NCBI GenBank assembly: GCA_963995525.1
Contig: OZ023214.1
Location: forward strand, 19,431,578-19,495,577
From: Escarpia spicata
Lineage: Eukaryota; Annelida; Polychaeta; Sabellida; Siboglinidae
DNA length: 64,000 nucleotides
Direction: 5' to 3'
Part shown: positions 23,601 to 34,232 of the stretch, in pieces
Position numbering within the stretch: the first letter of the stretch is position 1
Layout of the letters: every line of letters begins with the position of its first letter
Translations under genes and position numbers: made by a program
Notes under the pieces: generated by a model
The model's input: the letters and a program-made list of their open reading frames with translations, nothing else
Told to the model about the DNA's origin: nothing
Database searches by the model: none

Positions 23601-26600
23601 TTGTACATAAATATCAACCACTATCTATTGCCAGGTACTCATTCATACAGCTGAGTGAACTGAAGCAATGTGAAGTGAACGAACCTGGCCAAGGTTTGAA
23701 ACAGCAGCACAGGATTCAAACACGGAATATCTCAGTTGAGAGTGTGATCCTCTAACCTCTGTCTGCACACTCCTCATTGCCAATGCAACGTCAGGTTTAT
23801 GGGAATACTAGTTTTAATCTAAACAGATTTTTTTACAATATCCACCCCAAAAAATATAAATGAAATATATGAAACATGGTCACAACACATATATGACAAT
23901 ACTATTTAGGTAAACCATATGAAAATGTACGTGTGTAGGCATATTTTTTATAACCATTACAGGGAAAAAGTTGAACTGCCCAACGATAATTATACATTAC
24001 ATTTAATGTATTTTGTCTTCTGGTAATGCAAGGTTTGCTACAAGAAGGGAAGATGACAGCAGATCATCACAAATATGCACAACTGAACAATGGCGTATTC
24101 TTTGCAACACATTTCAGTCATTCAGAAGCCATACATATTTCATGCAAAACCCAAATTTGATGTAATCAAAACAATCATCGATCACACTAGATTGTAATTG
24201 TACATCATGTACAATTACAATCTAGTGTCATGTACAGTACATGTTTCACCCAAAACCAATTTTTACATAATCAAAACAATTATCGATCACACGAGGTAGT
24301 GAACAATTAATCGACTGGAAGCATTAAGCAACCAATCGTCAACAAAACTGATTAATCAGAACAACACTAACAGGAAGTGCCAGTAATTCGCTACAACAAG
24401 TGGTGGTGGTCAGTACCTGGGATCCTACCATCCTGTCCACCTCCTCAGCAGCCTTCTGTTGACAGTGGGGGTGCTGCGCTAGGTTGTACATGAGATAAGT
24501 TAGGGTCGTTGAGGTCGTATCGTAGCCGGCGAGGAAGAACAACATGGCATTACCCAGCACCTCGTAGTGGCTCAAACCTATAAGCAGTGTTGGCAATTGG
24601 CTTTTAATAATCGATCATTGCTCTGGCCAAACTGATCGATGATTGATTATATAATATGTTTGTGGGCAGCTATTCTAAAGCAGGTTTGATCACTAGATAG
24701 TAGTACTAGTGCAATCCATCAGAGGCAGTTTAGCAGACGACAAGTCAAATAAATTCGTTGAAAGTACACTGCCTGCCAAATTAGCTCGAAACAGTGTTTG
24801 GAATTATAATATTTTTAGCCTGTGAAAAATAAAGAAAACATTGAGACTATAAACAAGTTTATTAATTGGCAAACATATCCCAGTTGGTTTAACTACAAAG
24901 TTCTTTGGTGTGCAGCATGGTCACAAGTTTCCCACATTCAACACATAAATTCAGCGTGCTTATAAATACCACCCCAGGAAGTGGAAAGTCCGTTGTGCTA
25001 AGACAATCTGGCAAACAACTGTTGAGAAAGAGAGACAACCAATTGGATGGAAAACATGGAAAGAAGCCAAATGGGTAGACAGAAACAAACTGGAAGAGAT
25101 GCACAGCAGGCTTATGGGCCACAAGGCCTGAAGATAAAAGCAACTGAGATGTGGATATTCAAGAAAGTGACAACTTACTATGCCAATTAAATTTACCAAG
25201 ACACATTGGCATATTACATGGGGTGGCAATGAAGCAGACACTATTTCAGAACAAACGCAACTTTACTACACCGACATTTTGCATACTGAATTAAAAAGGT
25301 GGGACAAGTAATATCACCTGGCATTAAAAATGGAAACCTTAAAAACCATGTGATGTAAATACTGCCATCTATATCGGAGAACAAACAGTACTTGTAAATA
25401 GTTTACATTTCTGTCACTCGTCAATCTGTCCCTCGTCATGCCTGCAACAGACTGCCTCAACATGTTCAAGAAGCAACTTAAGACACTTCTTTTTAAACAT
25501 ATTTTTTCTCCTTAAATTAAATGTGTATGCAGTGACGAACTCTGAACATTTTAGTATTTACCTTTCACTTTTATTATTAGTCTTCCTTAACTTGTTGTTT
25601 TAATCAGTATTAATTTATTATTATATTGTTTTTATTATTATTATCCTTCTATATTTATTATTGATATATATTTTAATGCTTTTATTTAATAATCTTAATA
25701 GCTACGTGCCATGTTTTAGGATTGTGGTGTGCCTCTGAACAGTAATAACTGGCAGATTTATGGCGCAGAGAAATGCACTAAAATTATTATTATTACCTCT
25801 TCCTTTGTAATCTGACTGGTTCCTACTGTGGGTTTCTCCCTCTTCCTGATCCTTGAATTGTTCCTCCTCTCCCTGCCGCTCTCCTCTGGGTCCTCCTGCC
25901 TTGTCTTCTTGGCTTGCGTTCATCATTAGCTGGAGGAAGTCCACTCTCTCCTGGGACAACCAACACAAAGTGGGTAGGTTGAGTTGGTTGAGTTGGACTA
26001 TTCGTTACTAACCTGAAGGTAAGTTCTTATACAGCACTGTATCCAGTCATCAGGCTTCACACTTGACTCTCTGGCAGACCTGTTCAATCGAACACTGTCT
26101 TGAGTCATTCTTGACTTCTCTGGGAAGCATTCAGCCAAGCTACAATTACTGCGCAAACTCTCAGGTAGGAGAAAGACCCTTTAGAAAAGCATAGTATATC
26201 AAAAACATGTAAATAACTCAAAATAAGTATTGTTGTTTGTTTCTTAAATATATCACCATATGCTAGATGAGAGGCAGTGGTTCAAGAAAGAGACTGAACG
26301 TGTATAGATGTGAGTGGATCGGAGCGCTTCAGACGAGGTACGTGTACAATCATCTAAAACTTAGAGGAGTAATATATAGATCTAAAGATCTCATGCGAAT
26401 CCATTATTTGTTTGGGGATGTCCCATATTGTTATACTGTACCAATTTACATGTCACTGGAAAGAGAAATATATAAATAAACAAATGTCATTCATTTCATA
26501 CACACACACATGCGCGCATCCCCACATACACACACACACACACCATGCAACAACTGCAGATACAATCACAAATGTTTATATACCCACCATTTCGCTTTCC

Positions 26601-29600
26601 CTTCGGTTCTTCATCGCTTCCACAACAACGCTGTTGAAGAACTCTTCCGTAGATTTAGGGATTACCGAGAGACCGAGCAGCCGAAACAGGGTGGGAAGAA
26701 CAGGGAACAAAACTGCAGAAAAAAGGAGAGTCTTTGATCATTTCACAAAACAAACACCCCACAAAATGTTGTGTTGTTGACGTCGCCAAGCAGACAGTTA
26801 AAGGGTTTCAGGAAAAAACTGATAAATGTCAATTTAGGTGACATTTCTGACTGGGTGAAAATTCTGAATTTAAATGTACAAAACAATCCAGCCCTGCATT
26901 CAGTCACCATAATTATGTTTTCTTACGATATTTCAATATCATACACAAGTTTGCGTTTACGATCTGAGATTGAAGCACCGTATCAAAAAGCGTCAAAAAC
27001 AAAAATGAGATATGTCACATTTTGCTCTGAAACCATTTAGTTGTTTCTGGTGTAATCTCTGGTTGGTTTCTTTCAAGACAAGAGTATATAATTTTAAAAA
27101 TAAAACATTACCAAATTAAATGTACATAGCACAATTAAAAACACAATTAAAATATCCACTTTTACTCGTACATTCAGGTGAGTGAACTGGAGCAATGTGG
27201 AATGAATGAAATACGTTTATGTGAATAAGTATGTCACTGAATGAGGCTTAGACTAACTAATGCAATCACACCTATACCTACTGCAAAGAAAGATGATAGG
27301 GTTTGCCACACTGACGTTTGTGAAGGCTTTACTTGCATGGATGACAAAAGGGTTGCCAGGGTCGAGTTGTGAGTCAACCTCAAGACTGAAGACAGTGCGA
27401 GCAATCACATCCATTGTGAAGGCGCCCGTGAATCTGAGACATGACAACAGGTGACATCAGGTACACTGCTATGTAACAAACAATACTCAACCCATAGCAA
27501 CAAAATCTATAGAATTCTATAGGTCATTTAGGATATATGCTATGGGAAATGTGACGGGATTCTAATGAATTCTATAGAATATTCTACAGAATTCTATAAA
27601 AAATAAAGTGGCTGTTTGGATTTTTAACATAATTCTATAGGTTTTCCTATAGAATTCTATAGAAGATTGAGAAAAATTGTGTCATACTTCCTACAGCTAA
27701 ATAGTGTTTTATATCCAATAAAAATCTATAGAATTCTACAGATTACATTAGATTAGATTCAATTGTATACAATTTATAAAATCTATTGAATTTTCTAGAT
27801 TTTTTGCTAAGGGAACACTTGTGGTTCAGTTTTAAAATCTCTATTATAACTGCAATCATACAATACTGCACATACAGTTTTGATTACTGTCATTACTACA
27901 CTATCTAACTTACTTATTTTAACTATTTTAATTAGATTAAGTGCAATTACAACTGATACCCCCTGGGTACCTTACAGCCACCAACGGCACCCATAGAGCA
28001 ACAAACCCAGGTCATCAGTTATCACCACCACAGTGGCACCACCTGGAGTGTTGATGACTACTCATGCAGTTATCTCAGGTAGGGTAACAGCCTTCTAGAA
28101 AGGCATAGCATATCATCTATCAGTGTACATGCTGACTTTTGGGGTAGTACGACAGTATCTCCTCTCAGGTGCCTACCCGCCTTTTTCCACGTTCATTCGC
28201 TTGCTTACGCAGTTGACCATTCATCTACCAATTGGCGATGTATTGAAAAAAAAACACTCATTTTGAGTTATTTACTTACATGCTTACGGCTCACATGATT
28301 TATACTGAGTGGTGAGCCATTCTCCAGAGGGCGCCACTGTGGCATTAGCAGAAATGAATACGTAATGGTAATAATTGCTGTGCTTGGTTTTCTACTCCAT
28401 GATCAAACATAATCTGGTGTGTAAATAATGTAAACATTGTTTGGGGACGATGTCTCGTGTATGCAAACATTCCTAAATCACTGTAAAGCTTTACACCGAT
28501 TTAGGAGTATTTGCATGCATGAGACATCGTTGGTTTAAACTGAAGTTGCCTCACTTACTTTGCCACGATGAATCCTTGCTCGTTATCAACTTGTGCATCC
28601 AGATTCTCAACGAGTAGTTTTGCACAAGCATTGATGTGTGACGTCATCTGGAAACGATAGGAGCATCAGTGAACAGCATCAGCAACACGCACACACAACT
28701 GGGAACACAGTAGAAATTAATTATGACTACAAGATTAGTCTACTGTAATCATTTACAATGTAAGACATTCCAGAAGTATCACATTACAGTAATTGTCACC
28801 TGTGACTATTGATTACAGTTAGTCTCATTTTAGACATAATTACCTGTATGTGTTACAGAAATGTTAGCACCATTGCCCACTAATGTACTGAAGTCACTCT
28901 AAAATACAAAAGGCAAAACGGAGAGAGAAATAGTGACACTGGGAAAGTTTAGCAATGATGTTATGACTTCAACTGACACAACTAGAGCTAAACTGATACG
29001 TAATATTTGCAAAAAAAGAAAAGAAAAAGTTCGATCATGAGATGGCACAAAACTGCAGGTGTTTTATGTTTGGGTCAGATATCATAATTTTGCTAGCAGT
29101 ATCATTTAAAATGATTACCTGTTTCAGTTTTGCTGAACTGAAGGTGGGTGCGAGTAGACTCCGCACGTACTTCCAGTGGTCATCCCTGAGCAGAAGCAAT
29201 GAGTTTGTCAATGACCGACTAGTGTCCGAGAATTTCTGAAAAGGCGAGAAATCCACATAATATTGTAAACTAATATGTCACGTAGAAAAGTGCATAATGA
29301 AGTGTGCCAGACTTGTGTCCTGAGGCAAGTTACTGAATAGTTATGTGTGTGTGTGTGTCACTGTATGTGTACAGACATGTCTGCGTGTGTTCCTGTGTTT
29401 GTGTCAGTATGTGTGTATGTGTGTGTGTCGCTGTGTGTTTGTGTCAGTGTGTAAGCATGTGTGTGTGTGTGTGTGTTTGTGTGACTGTGTGTGCGTGCGT
29501 GTGCATGTGTGTGTGTCACTGTATGTGTACAGACATGTCTGCGTGTGTTCCTGTGTTTGTGTCAGTATGTGTGTATGTGTGTGTGTCGCTGTGTGTTTGT

Positions 29601-29613
29601 GTCAGTGTGTGAG

Positions 29614-29656
<43 letters not shown>

Positions 29657-29719
29657 CTGTGTGTGTGTTAGTGTGTCGGTGTGTGTCTGTATGTGTCTGT
29701 GTGTGTGTCTATGTGCGTG

Positions 29720-29765
<46 letters not shown>

Positions 29766-32419
29766 AGTGCGTGTGTGTGCACATGTGTGTGCGTGTGTGT
29801 GTGTCTGTCTGTCTGTCTGTCTGTATGTAGATGTGTGCATTGCAGTTAACTCTTCACAATCTATCAATTCAGCAAACCATCATCTTACCCGACCATTTTG
29901 GAAATTGGCAAAATCTTTCACCATTATTGTCTTCAACATGTCATGATCAGCAACCAACAGACACGGTCGACTGCCCATGAAGTACCTAAATCACAACAGA
30001 CACGGTCGACTGCCTATGAAGTACCTAAATCACAGCAGACAGTTCAGCTCATCCTCATTTATCAGTGGGGTTGTTTTATGTCTTACTGGTTTATAACCAC
30101 TTATGGAGATCAATTACAGATCAAGGGCACCAGTTATCACCATTACAGTGGTGCCATCTGGGGAGGTAATCACCACCTAATTATCTCATGTAGGAGAAAA
30201 GCCCTTTAAAAATGCATAGCATATCAAAAATGTAACTAAATAAATTTAGACGACTTACGTAACGTTTTCTTAAATACATCGCCAACTTGTAGTTCAAAGA
30301 AAGTCATTAATCACAAAACATCAAACTTACCCAACTACTTTGCCATATGTTTGCACAAAGTGCATGTGTGCACCCAGTTTTCCCTGTAAAACAATCAATA
30401 TTATATTCACTGATCCACAGAGTTTGTCATTTTAGCTACTTAGAGTTGATCACAATAATTAATTATTTATTTATATTAATTACCATTAGTATACCTGCCA
30501 ACCCTCATGGAATTTCCAGGAGTCTTCTTGATTTTGGATGTATCTCCCGGAGTACAGGCAAACCTCTTTTTTGCTTAAAACCTCCATCAGCACCCCCCAT
30601 CTTCAAGACAGCACGACACCACGTGAGATGTGACAGTGCGACACGGGAAGCGTGCTTGAAATGCACTGATGAATATCCCGGAATAAAAACCGTTGGCAGG
30701 CATACATTAGGTCAAGAGCATATATAGATTAATTAAAAATCAGTTAAACACAAATATGTTCATACCTAATGGAAGAGGTTGATCTATAATCATTAGCAGG
30801 AAGTTAGCTGAATCAGGTGAACTTTAAATTGCCAAACTTGGGGCTTGGAGTGTCACTGTGGTATCTTCAAAGGTATTTGCAGGTTGGGATGCATGCTTTT
30901 GCAATAAATACAAATTACAACCTACATTTACAGGCAGTAGTTAGTACATGAATGTTGTGTTTATAATATGAACATTTTATGGGGGCAACTTTCACACTGC
31001 GCATACAGAGTCTAATGCTTATATTTCAATGCAATCTGGCAAGCAATAAACTTTGAAACTCAAACTAGTATTAAGAACAAGATGTATAAATAATAAAATA
31101 CATGTTAATAAATGAGAAACAGACATTATACATTTAACAGGTATTAATTTATAATTAGCCTAGCAAACATTAATAAGGCAGGATAAAGTTAATAATAGAA
31201 ACTAGACGAACCTTTGCAGCAATGAGACCCAGGTTTCCAACGACAGGCCATGGGGATGGGCCAGGGATTCCTTGATCTTTGAAACAACCAAAATAGCGAG
31301 TGGTGTAACTAAAACACACCGAAAACGTAAACAATTAAATAAGTTACATAATACAAATAATTAATACAAAATAACTCCAGAAGCCACAACGAAAAATTAA
31401 ATAAGCAGCAAATGATGGCCAATGTACAAAGTTATATTTTATATATATAGACATTACAGGTCTTGTGAGAGCAAGTGAGAGCTTTAGAGTAATAGATTTA
31501 GGAATTCTAGAGCTGCACAAGCAAATATCTATTATAAGATATCTGCATGCACTAATCTGATCTTTAAAAACTTAATTGCTGAGAATTAGAATAACATGTC
31601 ATGATAATTATACAATACTAAGACTACATACTATAACCACACTGTACATGCCTAGATGCAAATGAACCCATTTATAAGTTTCTGATAGTTTACATGGACT
31701 ATAAGTTGAAATCTCAGGTTCTGCACTTATTATATTATTAACAATAAATTAAACATATTTAAGTATGAACGTTCTAATATGGAGGCACACAGACACAGCC
31801 GGGTTGCTTTCTTGGGAATGCGCTTTTTATCTCACATTTCAACTGGAGTCTTGAGGGGTGCTAGTGTTGTTGTGGAAGATTGTTTACGGTCGAGGGTGGG
31901 AAGTGTTAGAGACTTTCCTCGGTTGAGGTGGGTACAGTGTTGGAGATTTTTTACATCAAGGAAGGTAATGTTGGAGGGATTTTTCATGGTAGAGATGGGT
32001 AGTAGGGACTATAGTACTCAGTCTCAGGCTACTGAAATCAAGATTAGTCACCATAGCCTAGGCATAGGCATAGAAGGGGTATGTACATTTTTGGAGTTTT
32101 CAGTCGACTTGGGCGGGGGATAAACACCTTGGTATACCAACACCTTTTTATGTCACCATGTAAAATCAAGCACAACTTGATCCATTGAAGTGTATTTCCA
32201 CCCAAATGGAACGCTTGTCTTAGGCTAAGACTTAGCCTTAGGCTTAGCCTTAGGCTTAGCGGGAGGAGAAGGGTACACCCATCGTACCCCAGCATACCGA
32301 TCACACTTAATGGGTTGTTTCCCTTAGCCCACTTACAGCATATATGCGACAAACAGCCCGAGAAGAATGCAGGTAATATCTACTGCTGTTAATTGCGGCA
32401 GTGCAACAGACCAAAACAT
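20671..32419 (-). CDS. Cytochrome P450, CYP3 clan, complete, 14 exons, 530 aa
   Basis: Exons: 32419-32337, 31308-31212, 30383-30331, 29985-29889, 29235-29119, 28647-28559, 27433-27282, 26712-26588, 25950-25797, 24577-24417, 23422-23334, 22642-22505, 21414-21252, 20745-20671. All junctions use GT/AG and phases close to 1593 nt. This is a haem monooxygenase anchored in the ER by the N-terminal helix (about residues 15-28, [12 protein letters not shown]). Motifs: proline hinge GIPGPSPWP (41-49), C-helix WKYVR (131-135), I-helix AGYDTTS (339-345), K-helix ETLR (396-399), haem loop [10 protein letters not shown] with Cys476. The [16 protein letters not shown] block and overall order fit the CYP3 clan (CYP3A/CYP5-like). 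Exon 9 carries an unusual charged stretch (about residues 287-322). The length slightly exceeds the usual 500-510 because of it. Substrate cannot be inferred. A 1.5-kb pyrimidine/purine tract lies about 220 bases upstream of the ATG. Confidence 0.95.
21660..21740. repeat. (ATT)n plus dispersed repeat piece
   Basis: A short (att)n run followed by a diverged piece of the family seen at 13960. It lies in the last-but-two P450 intron. Confidence 0.45.
22708..22788. repeat. 30-bp tandem repeat, 3 copies
   Basis: The unit is gttcagaggggtagtacatg plus taatagtaat; three copies are nearly identical. It is in the P450 intron just upstream of the 22642-22505 exon. Confidence 0.9.
23105..23270 (-). mobile_element. 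SINE family A, diverged partial copy
   Basis: Shares the ccaggtactcatttattcagctg block and neighbouring order with the copy at 23525-23790. It lies in the P450 intron between the 23422-23334 and 22642-22505 exons. Confidence 0.5.
23525..23790 (-). mobile_element. SINE family A copy
   Basis: Reverse-complement relative of the fuller copy at 57225-57600. Shared ordered blocks include gacttctctgggcagcattt, ctacaattactacacgaaaa, and gctgagtgaactgaagcaat. It is in the P450 intron upstream of the K-helix exon. Confidence 0.6.
24158..24296. repeat. Direct repeat pair flanking a perfect palindrome
   Basis: The segment taatcaaaacaatcatcgat at about 24162 recurs at about 24269 with single changes, both followed by cacac. 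Between them lies the 45-base palindrome at 24184-24228. The first copy runs directly into the palindrome. Confidence 0.7.
24184..24228. repeat. 45-base perfect palindrome
   Basis: Two 22-base arms (acactagattgtaattgtac... and its exact reverse complement) are separated by one C. On RNA this would form a 22-bp stem almost without a loop. It sits in the P450 intron 3' of the I-helix exon. Confidence 0.9.
24760..24985. repeat. Dispersed repeat family C, copy 2
   Basis: Blocks in order: actgcctgccaaattag, gactataaacaag, ttaattggcaaac, cacaagtttcccacattcaa, ataaataccacccc. They match the copies at 15660 and 48585. It is in a P450 intron. Confidence 0.55.
26005..26215 (-). mobile_element. SINE family A partial copy joined to family B repeat
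   Basis: The first part (aggtaagttcttatacagca, ctgttcaatcgaacac, ctctgggaagcattc) matches the reverse complement of 57400-57600. From about 26155 the sequence changes to the family B block gtaggagaaagaccctttag and agcatagtatatca, seen also at 28080 and 30190. Confidence 0.55.
27160..27215 (-). mobile_element. Short SINE family A remnant
   Basis: Contains tgagtgaactggagcaatgt, a block shared with the copies at 23105, 23525 and 57225. Only about 50 bases remain. Confidence 0.35.
27500..27800. repeat. Palindromic TATAGAATTCTATA-rich tract
   Basis: The self-complementary word ctatagaattctatag or close variants occurs about eight times in 300 bases, in both halves of the tract. It is in the P450 intron upstream of the 26712-26588 exon. 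Confidence 0.7.
27975..28125. repeat. Dispersed repeat family B copy
   Basis: Shares catcagttatcaccaccaca, gtggcaccacctgg, agttatctcaggtaggg and ggcatagcatatca with 30113-30230 and, in part, 26150-26215. It is in a P450 intron. Confidence 0.6.
28140..28360. repeat. Dispersed repeat family D copy
   Basis: Follows the family B copy. Its blocks tatctcctctcaggtgcct, cattcatctaccaattggcg and tttatactgagtggtgagcc match 20320-20500 in the same orientation and order. Confidence 0.5.
28447..28530. repeat. Long imperfect hairpin
   Basis: Arms of about 33 bases (acgatgtctcgtgtatgcaa... and its near reverse complement ending gcatgagacatcgt) enclose tgtaaagctttaca, itself self-complementary. The whole 84 bases can fold back. 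It ends about 30 bases before the P450 exon at 28559-28647 and so lies in that exon's downstream intron. Confidence 0.75.
29343..29835. repeat. Complex (TG)n low-complexity region with 158-bp duplication
   Basis: Dominated by TG with variants. A stretch around cactgtatgtgtacagacat at 29359 is repeated 158 bases later, giving two near-identical copies. It ends in a (gtct)n run. Located in the P450 intron between the 29985-29889 and 29235-29119 exons. Confidence 0.9.
29955..30040 (-). repeat. 40-bp tandem duplication across a P450 splice acceptor
   Basis: The unit includes acacggtcgactgcccatga and agtacctaaatcac, present twice at a 40-base shift with two differences. On the minus strand each copy holds an AG acceptor (exon starts at 29985 or 30025). 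Only the 29985 site keeps the P450 frame open. Confidence 0.9.
30113..30230. repeat. Dispersed repeat family B copy
   Basis: Same orientation and block order as 27975-28125: accagttatcaccattacag, tggtgccatctggggaggt, attatctcatgtaggag and aaatgcatagcatatca. It is in the P450 intron upstream of the 29985-29889 exon. Confidence 0.6.
32205..32265. repeat. TTAGGC/TTAGCC-rich short repeat
   Basis: The words cttaggcttagcc repeat and are partly inverted within about 55 bases. It lies in P450 intron 1. It resembles a simple repeat, not a telomere array. Confidence 0.6.
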
Positions 32420-32636
32420 ATCGACTTATCGTTGATTGTTTACTAGTCTACGACAAACCGGTCCACGCTAAAACTGTCATCGCATCATTTATAGTAACAC
32501 ACGCATTCGCTGCGTGGCGCTATACATCGGTATAATTTGTTGGTTTTTGGTCCACGGCACGGCGCCACAATTTTACGAATAAAACTCGCACGGATGAATG
32601 GTACGATTGTAAGATTTCAAACCTTGAAATATACAG

Positions 32637-33481
32637 CCTGTCTGTCTGTCTGTCTGTCTCTGTCTCTCTCTCTCTCTGTATCCCTCCCTACCTCCCTCCC
32701 TGCCTCCCTCCCTCCCTCTCTCTCTCCCTCCCTCCCTCCCTCCCTCCCTCCCTCCCTCCCTCCCTCCCTCCCTCCCTCCCTCCCTACCTCCCTCCCTCCC
32801 TCCCTTCCTCCCTCCCTCCCTCCCTCCCTCCCTACCTCCCTACCTCCCTCGGCCTTCCTCCCTCCCTCCCTCCCTCCCTCCCTCCCTCCCTCCCTCCCTC
32901 CCTTCCTCTCTCTCACTCTCTCTCTCGATCCCTCCCTACCTCCCTCCCTGCCTAACTCGGCCTCCCTCCCTTCCTTCCTCCCTCCCTCTCTCTCTCTTCC
33001 TCCCTCCCTCCCTCCCTCACTCCCTTCCTCCCTCCCTTCCCCCCTCAATCTCTCTCTTTCTCCCATCCTCCCCTGGCCTCCCTCCCTCCCCCTCTCTCTC
33101 TCTCTCGATCCCCCTCCCTCCCTGCCTCCCTCCCTCTCTCTCTTCCTCCATCCCTCCCTCCCTACCCCCTTCCTCCCTCCCTTCCCCCCTCTCTCTCTCC
33201 CACCCTCCCTTCCCCTCTCTCTCTCCCACTCTCCCTTCCCCTCTCTCTCTCCCTCTCTCTCGTTCTCTCTCACCCTTACTCCCTCCCTCCCTACCTCCCT
33301 CCCTCCCTTCCTCCCCCCTCCCTCCCTCCCTCCCTCCCTCCATTCCTCTCTCTCTCTCTCCCCCCTCTCTCTCGTTCTCTCTCTCCCTCCCTCTCTCCCT
33401 CCCTCCCTCTCTCCCTCCATCCCTCCATCCCTCCCTACCTCCCTCCCTTCCCCCTCTCTCTCTCTCCCACCCTCCCTTCTC

Positions 33482-33526
<45 letters not shown>

Positions 33527-34115
33527 ACCCTCCCTTCCCCTCTCTCTCTCCCAACCTCCCTTGCCCTCTCTCTCTCTCCCTCCCTCTCTCTCGTTCTCTC
33601 TCTCTCTCTCTCTCCCTCCCTCCTTCCCCGCCTTCCTCTCTCTCTCCCTCCCTCTCTCTCGTTCTCTTTCTCTCTCTCTCCCTCCCTCCCACCCTCCCTC
33701 CATCCATCCCTCCCTCCCTCTATCTCTCTCTCTTTCTCCCATTCTCCCTTGGCCTCCCTCCCTCCCTCCCCCCTCTCTCTCTCTCTCTCTCGATCCCCCT
33801 CCCTCCCTTCCTCCCTCCCTCACTCTCTCTCTCCCTCCCTCCCTCCCTCCCTCCCTCCCTCGGCCTCCCTTCTTCCCACCCCTCCGTCCCTCCCTCTCTC
33901 TCACCCCCTCCCTCCCTACCTCCCTACCTCCCTCCCTCCCTTCCTCTCTCTCTCTCCCTCCTTCTCTCGTTCTCGCTCTCTCTCTCCCTTCCTCCCTCCC
34001 TCCCTCCCTCCCTCCCTACCTCCCTCCCTCCCTTCCTCCGTCCCTACCTCCCTTCCTCCCTCCCTCAGCCTCCCCCCTTCCCTTTCCCTCTCTGTCCCAC
34101 CCTCCCTCCCATAAC
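32637..34115. repeat. 1.5-kb polypyrimidine tract, (CCCT/CT)n on plus
   Basis: The plus strand is almost purely C and T (ccctccctccct with ctctct blocks and rare interruptions), and the minus strand is purines with many GGG runs. It starts about 220 bases upstream of the P450 start codon. Long ORFs of Pro-Ser-Leu on plus and Arg-Glu-Gly on minus are artefacts of composition. Confidence 0.95.
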
Positions 34116-34187
34116 ACCCCCCCTCCGAAAAATGGTGATATGCTATACTACGCGGCATAAGCCGATGACGGTAATTTTATTAGTACG

Positions 34188-34232
34188 ACTTGATGTTTGA
34201 TGCTTGATGCTTGATGCTTGATGCTTGATGCT
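34188..34232. repeat. 7-bp tandem repeat (gcttgat)n
   Basis: About six copies of a 7-base unit border the 3' end of the LINE fragment that follows and may be its microsatellite tail. Confidence 0.85.

Noticed and set aside
29343..29946. Cys/Val-rich ORFs and a His/Thr ORF
   Set aside because: Low-complexity (TG)n translation in a P450 intron.
31779..32123. 114-codon plus-strand ORF
   Set aside because: It is antisense in P450 intron 1 and made of degenerate ggttgaggtgggt-like repeats; no homology seen.
32205..32265. Telomere-like TTAGGC repeats
   Set aside because: Only a few imperfect units, in both orientations, within an intron.
32537..34114. 525-codon plus-strand ORF rich in Pro, Ser and Leu, and long Arg/Glu/Gly ORFs on minus
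   Set aside because: They are translations of a pyrimidine/purine repeat tract with no stop-generating words; no domain, splice border or codon pattern supports a protein.
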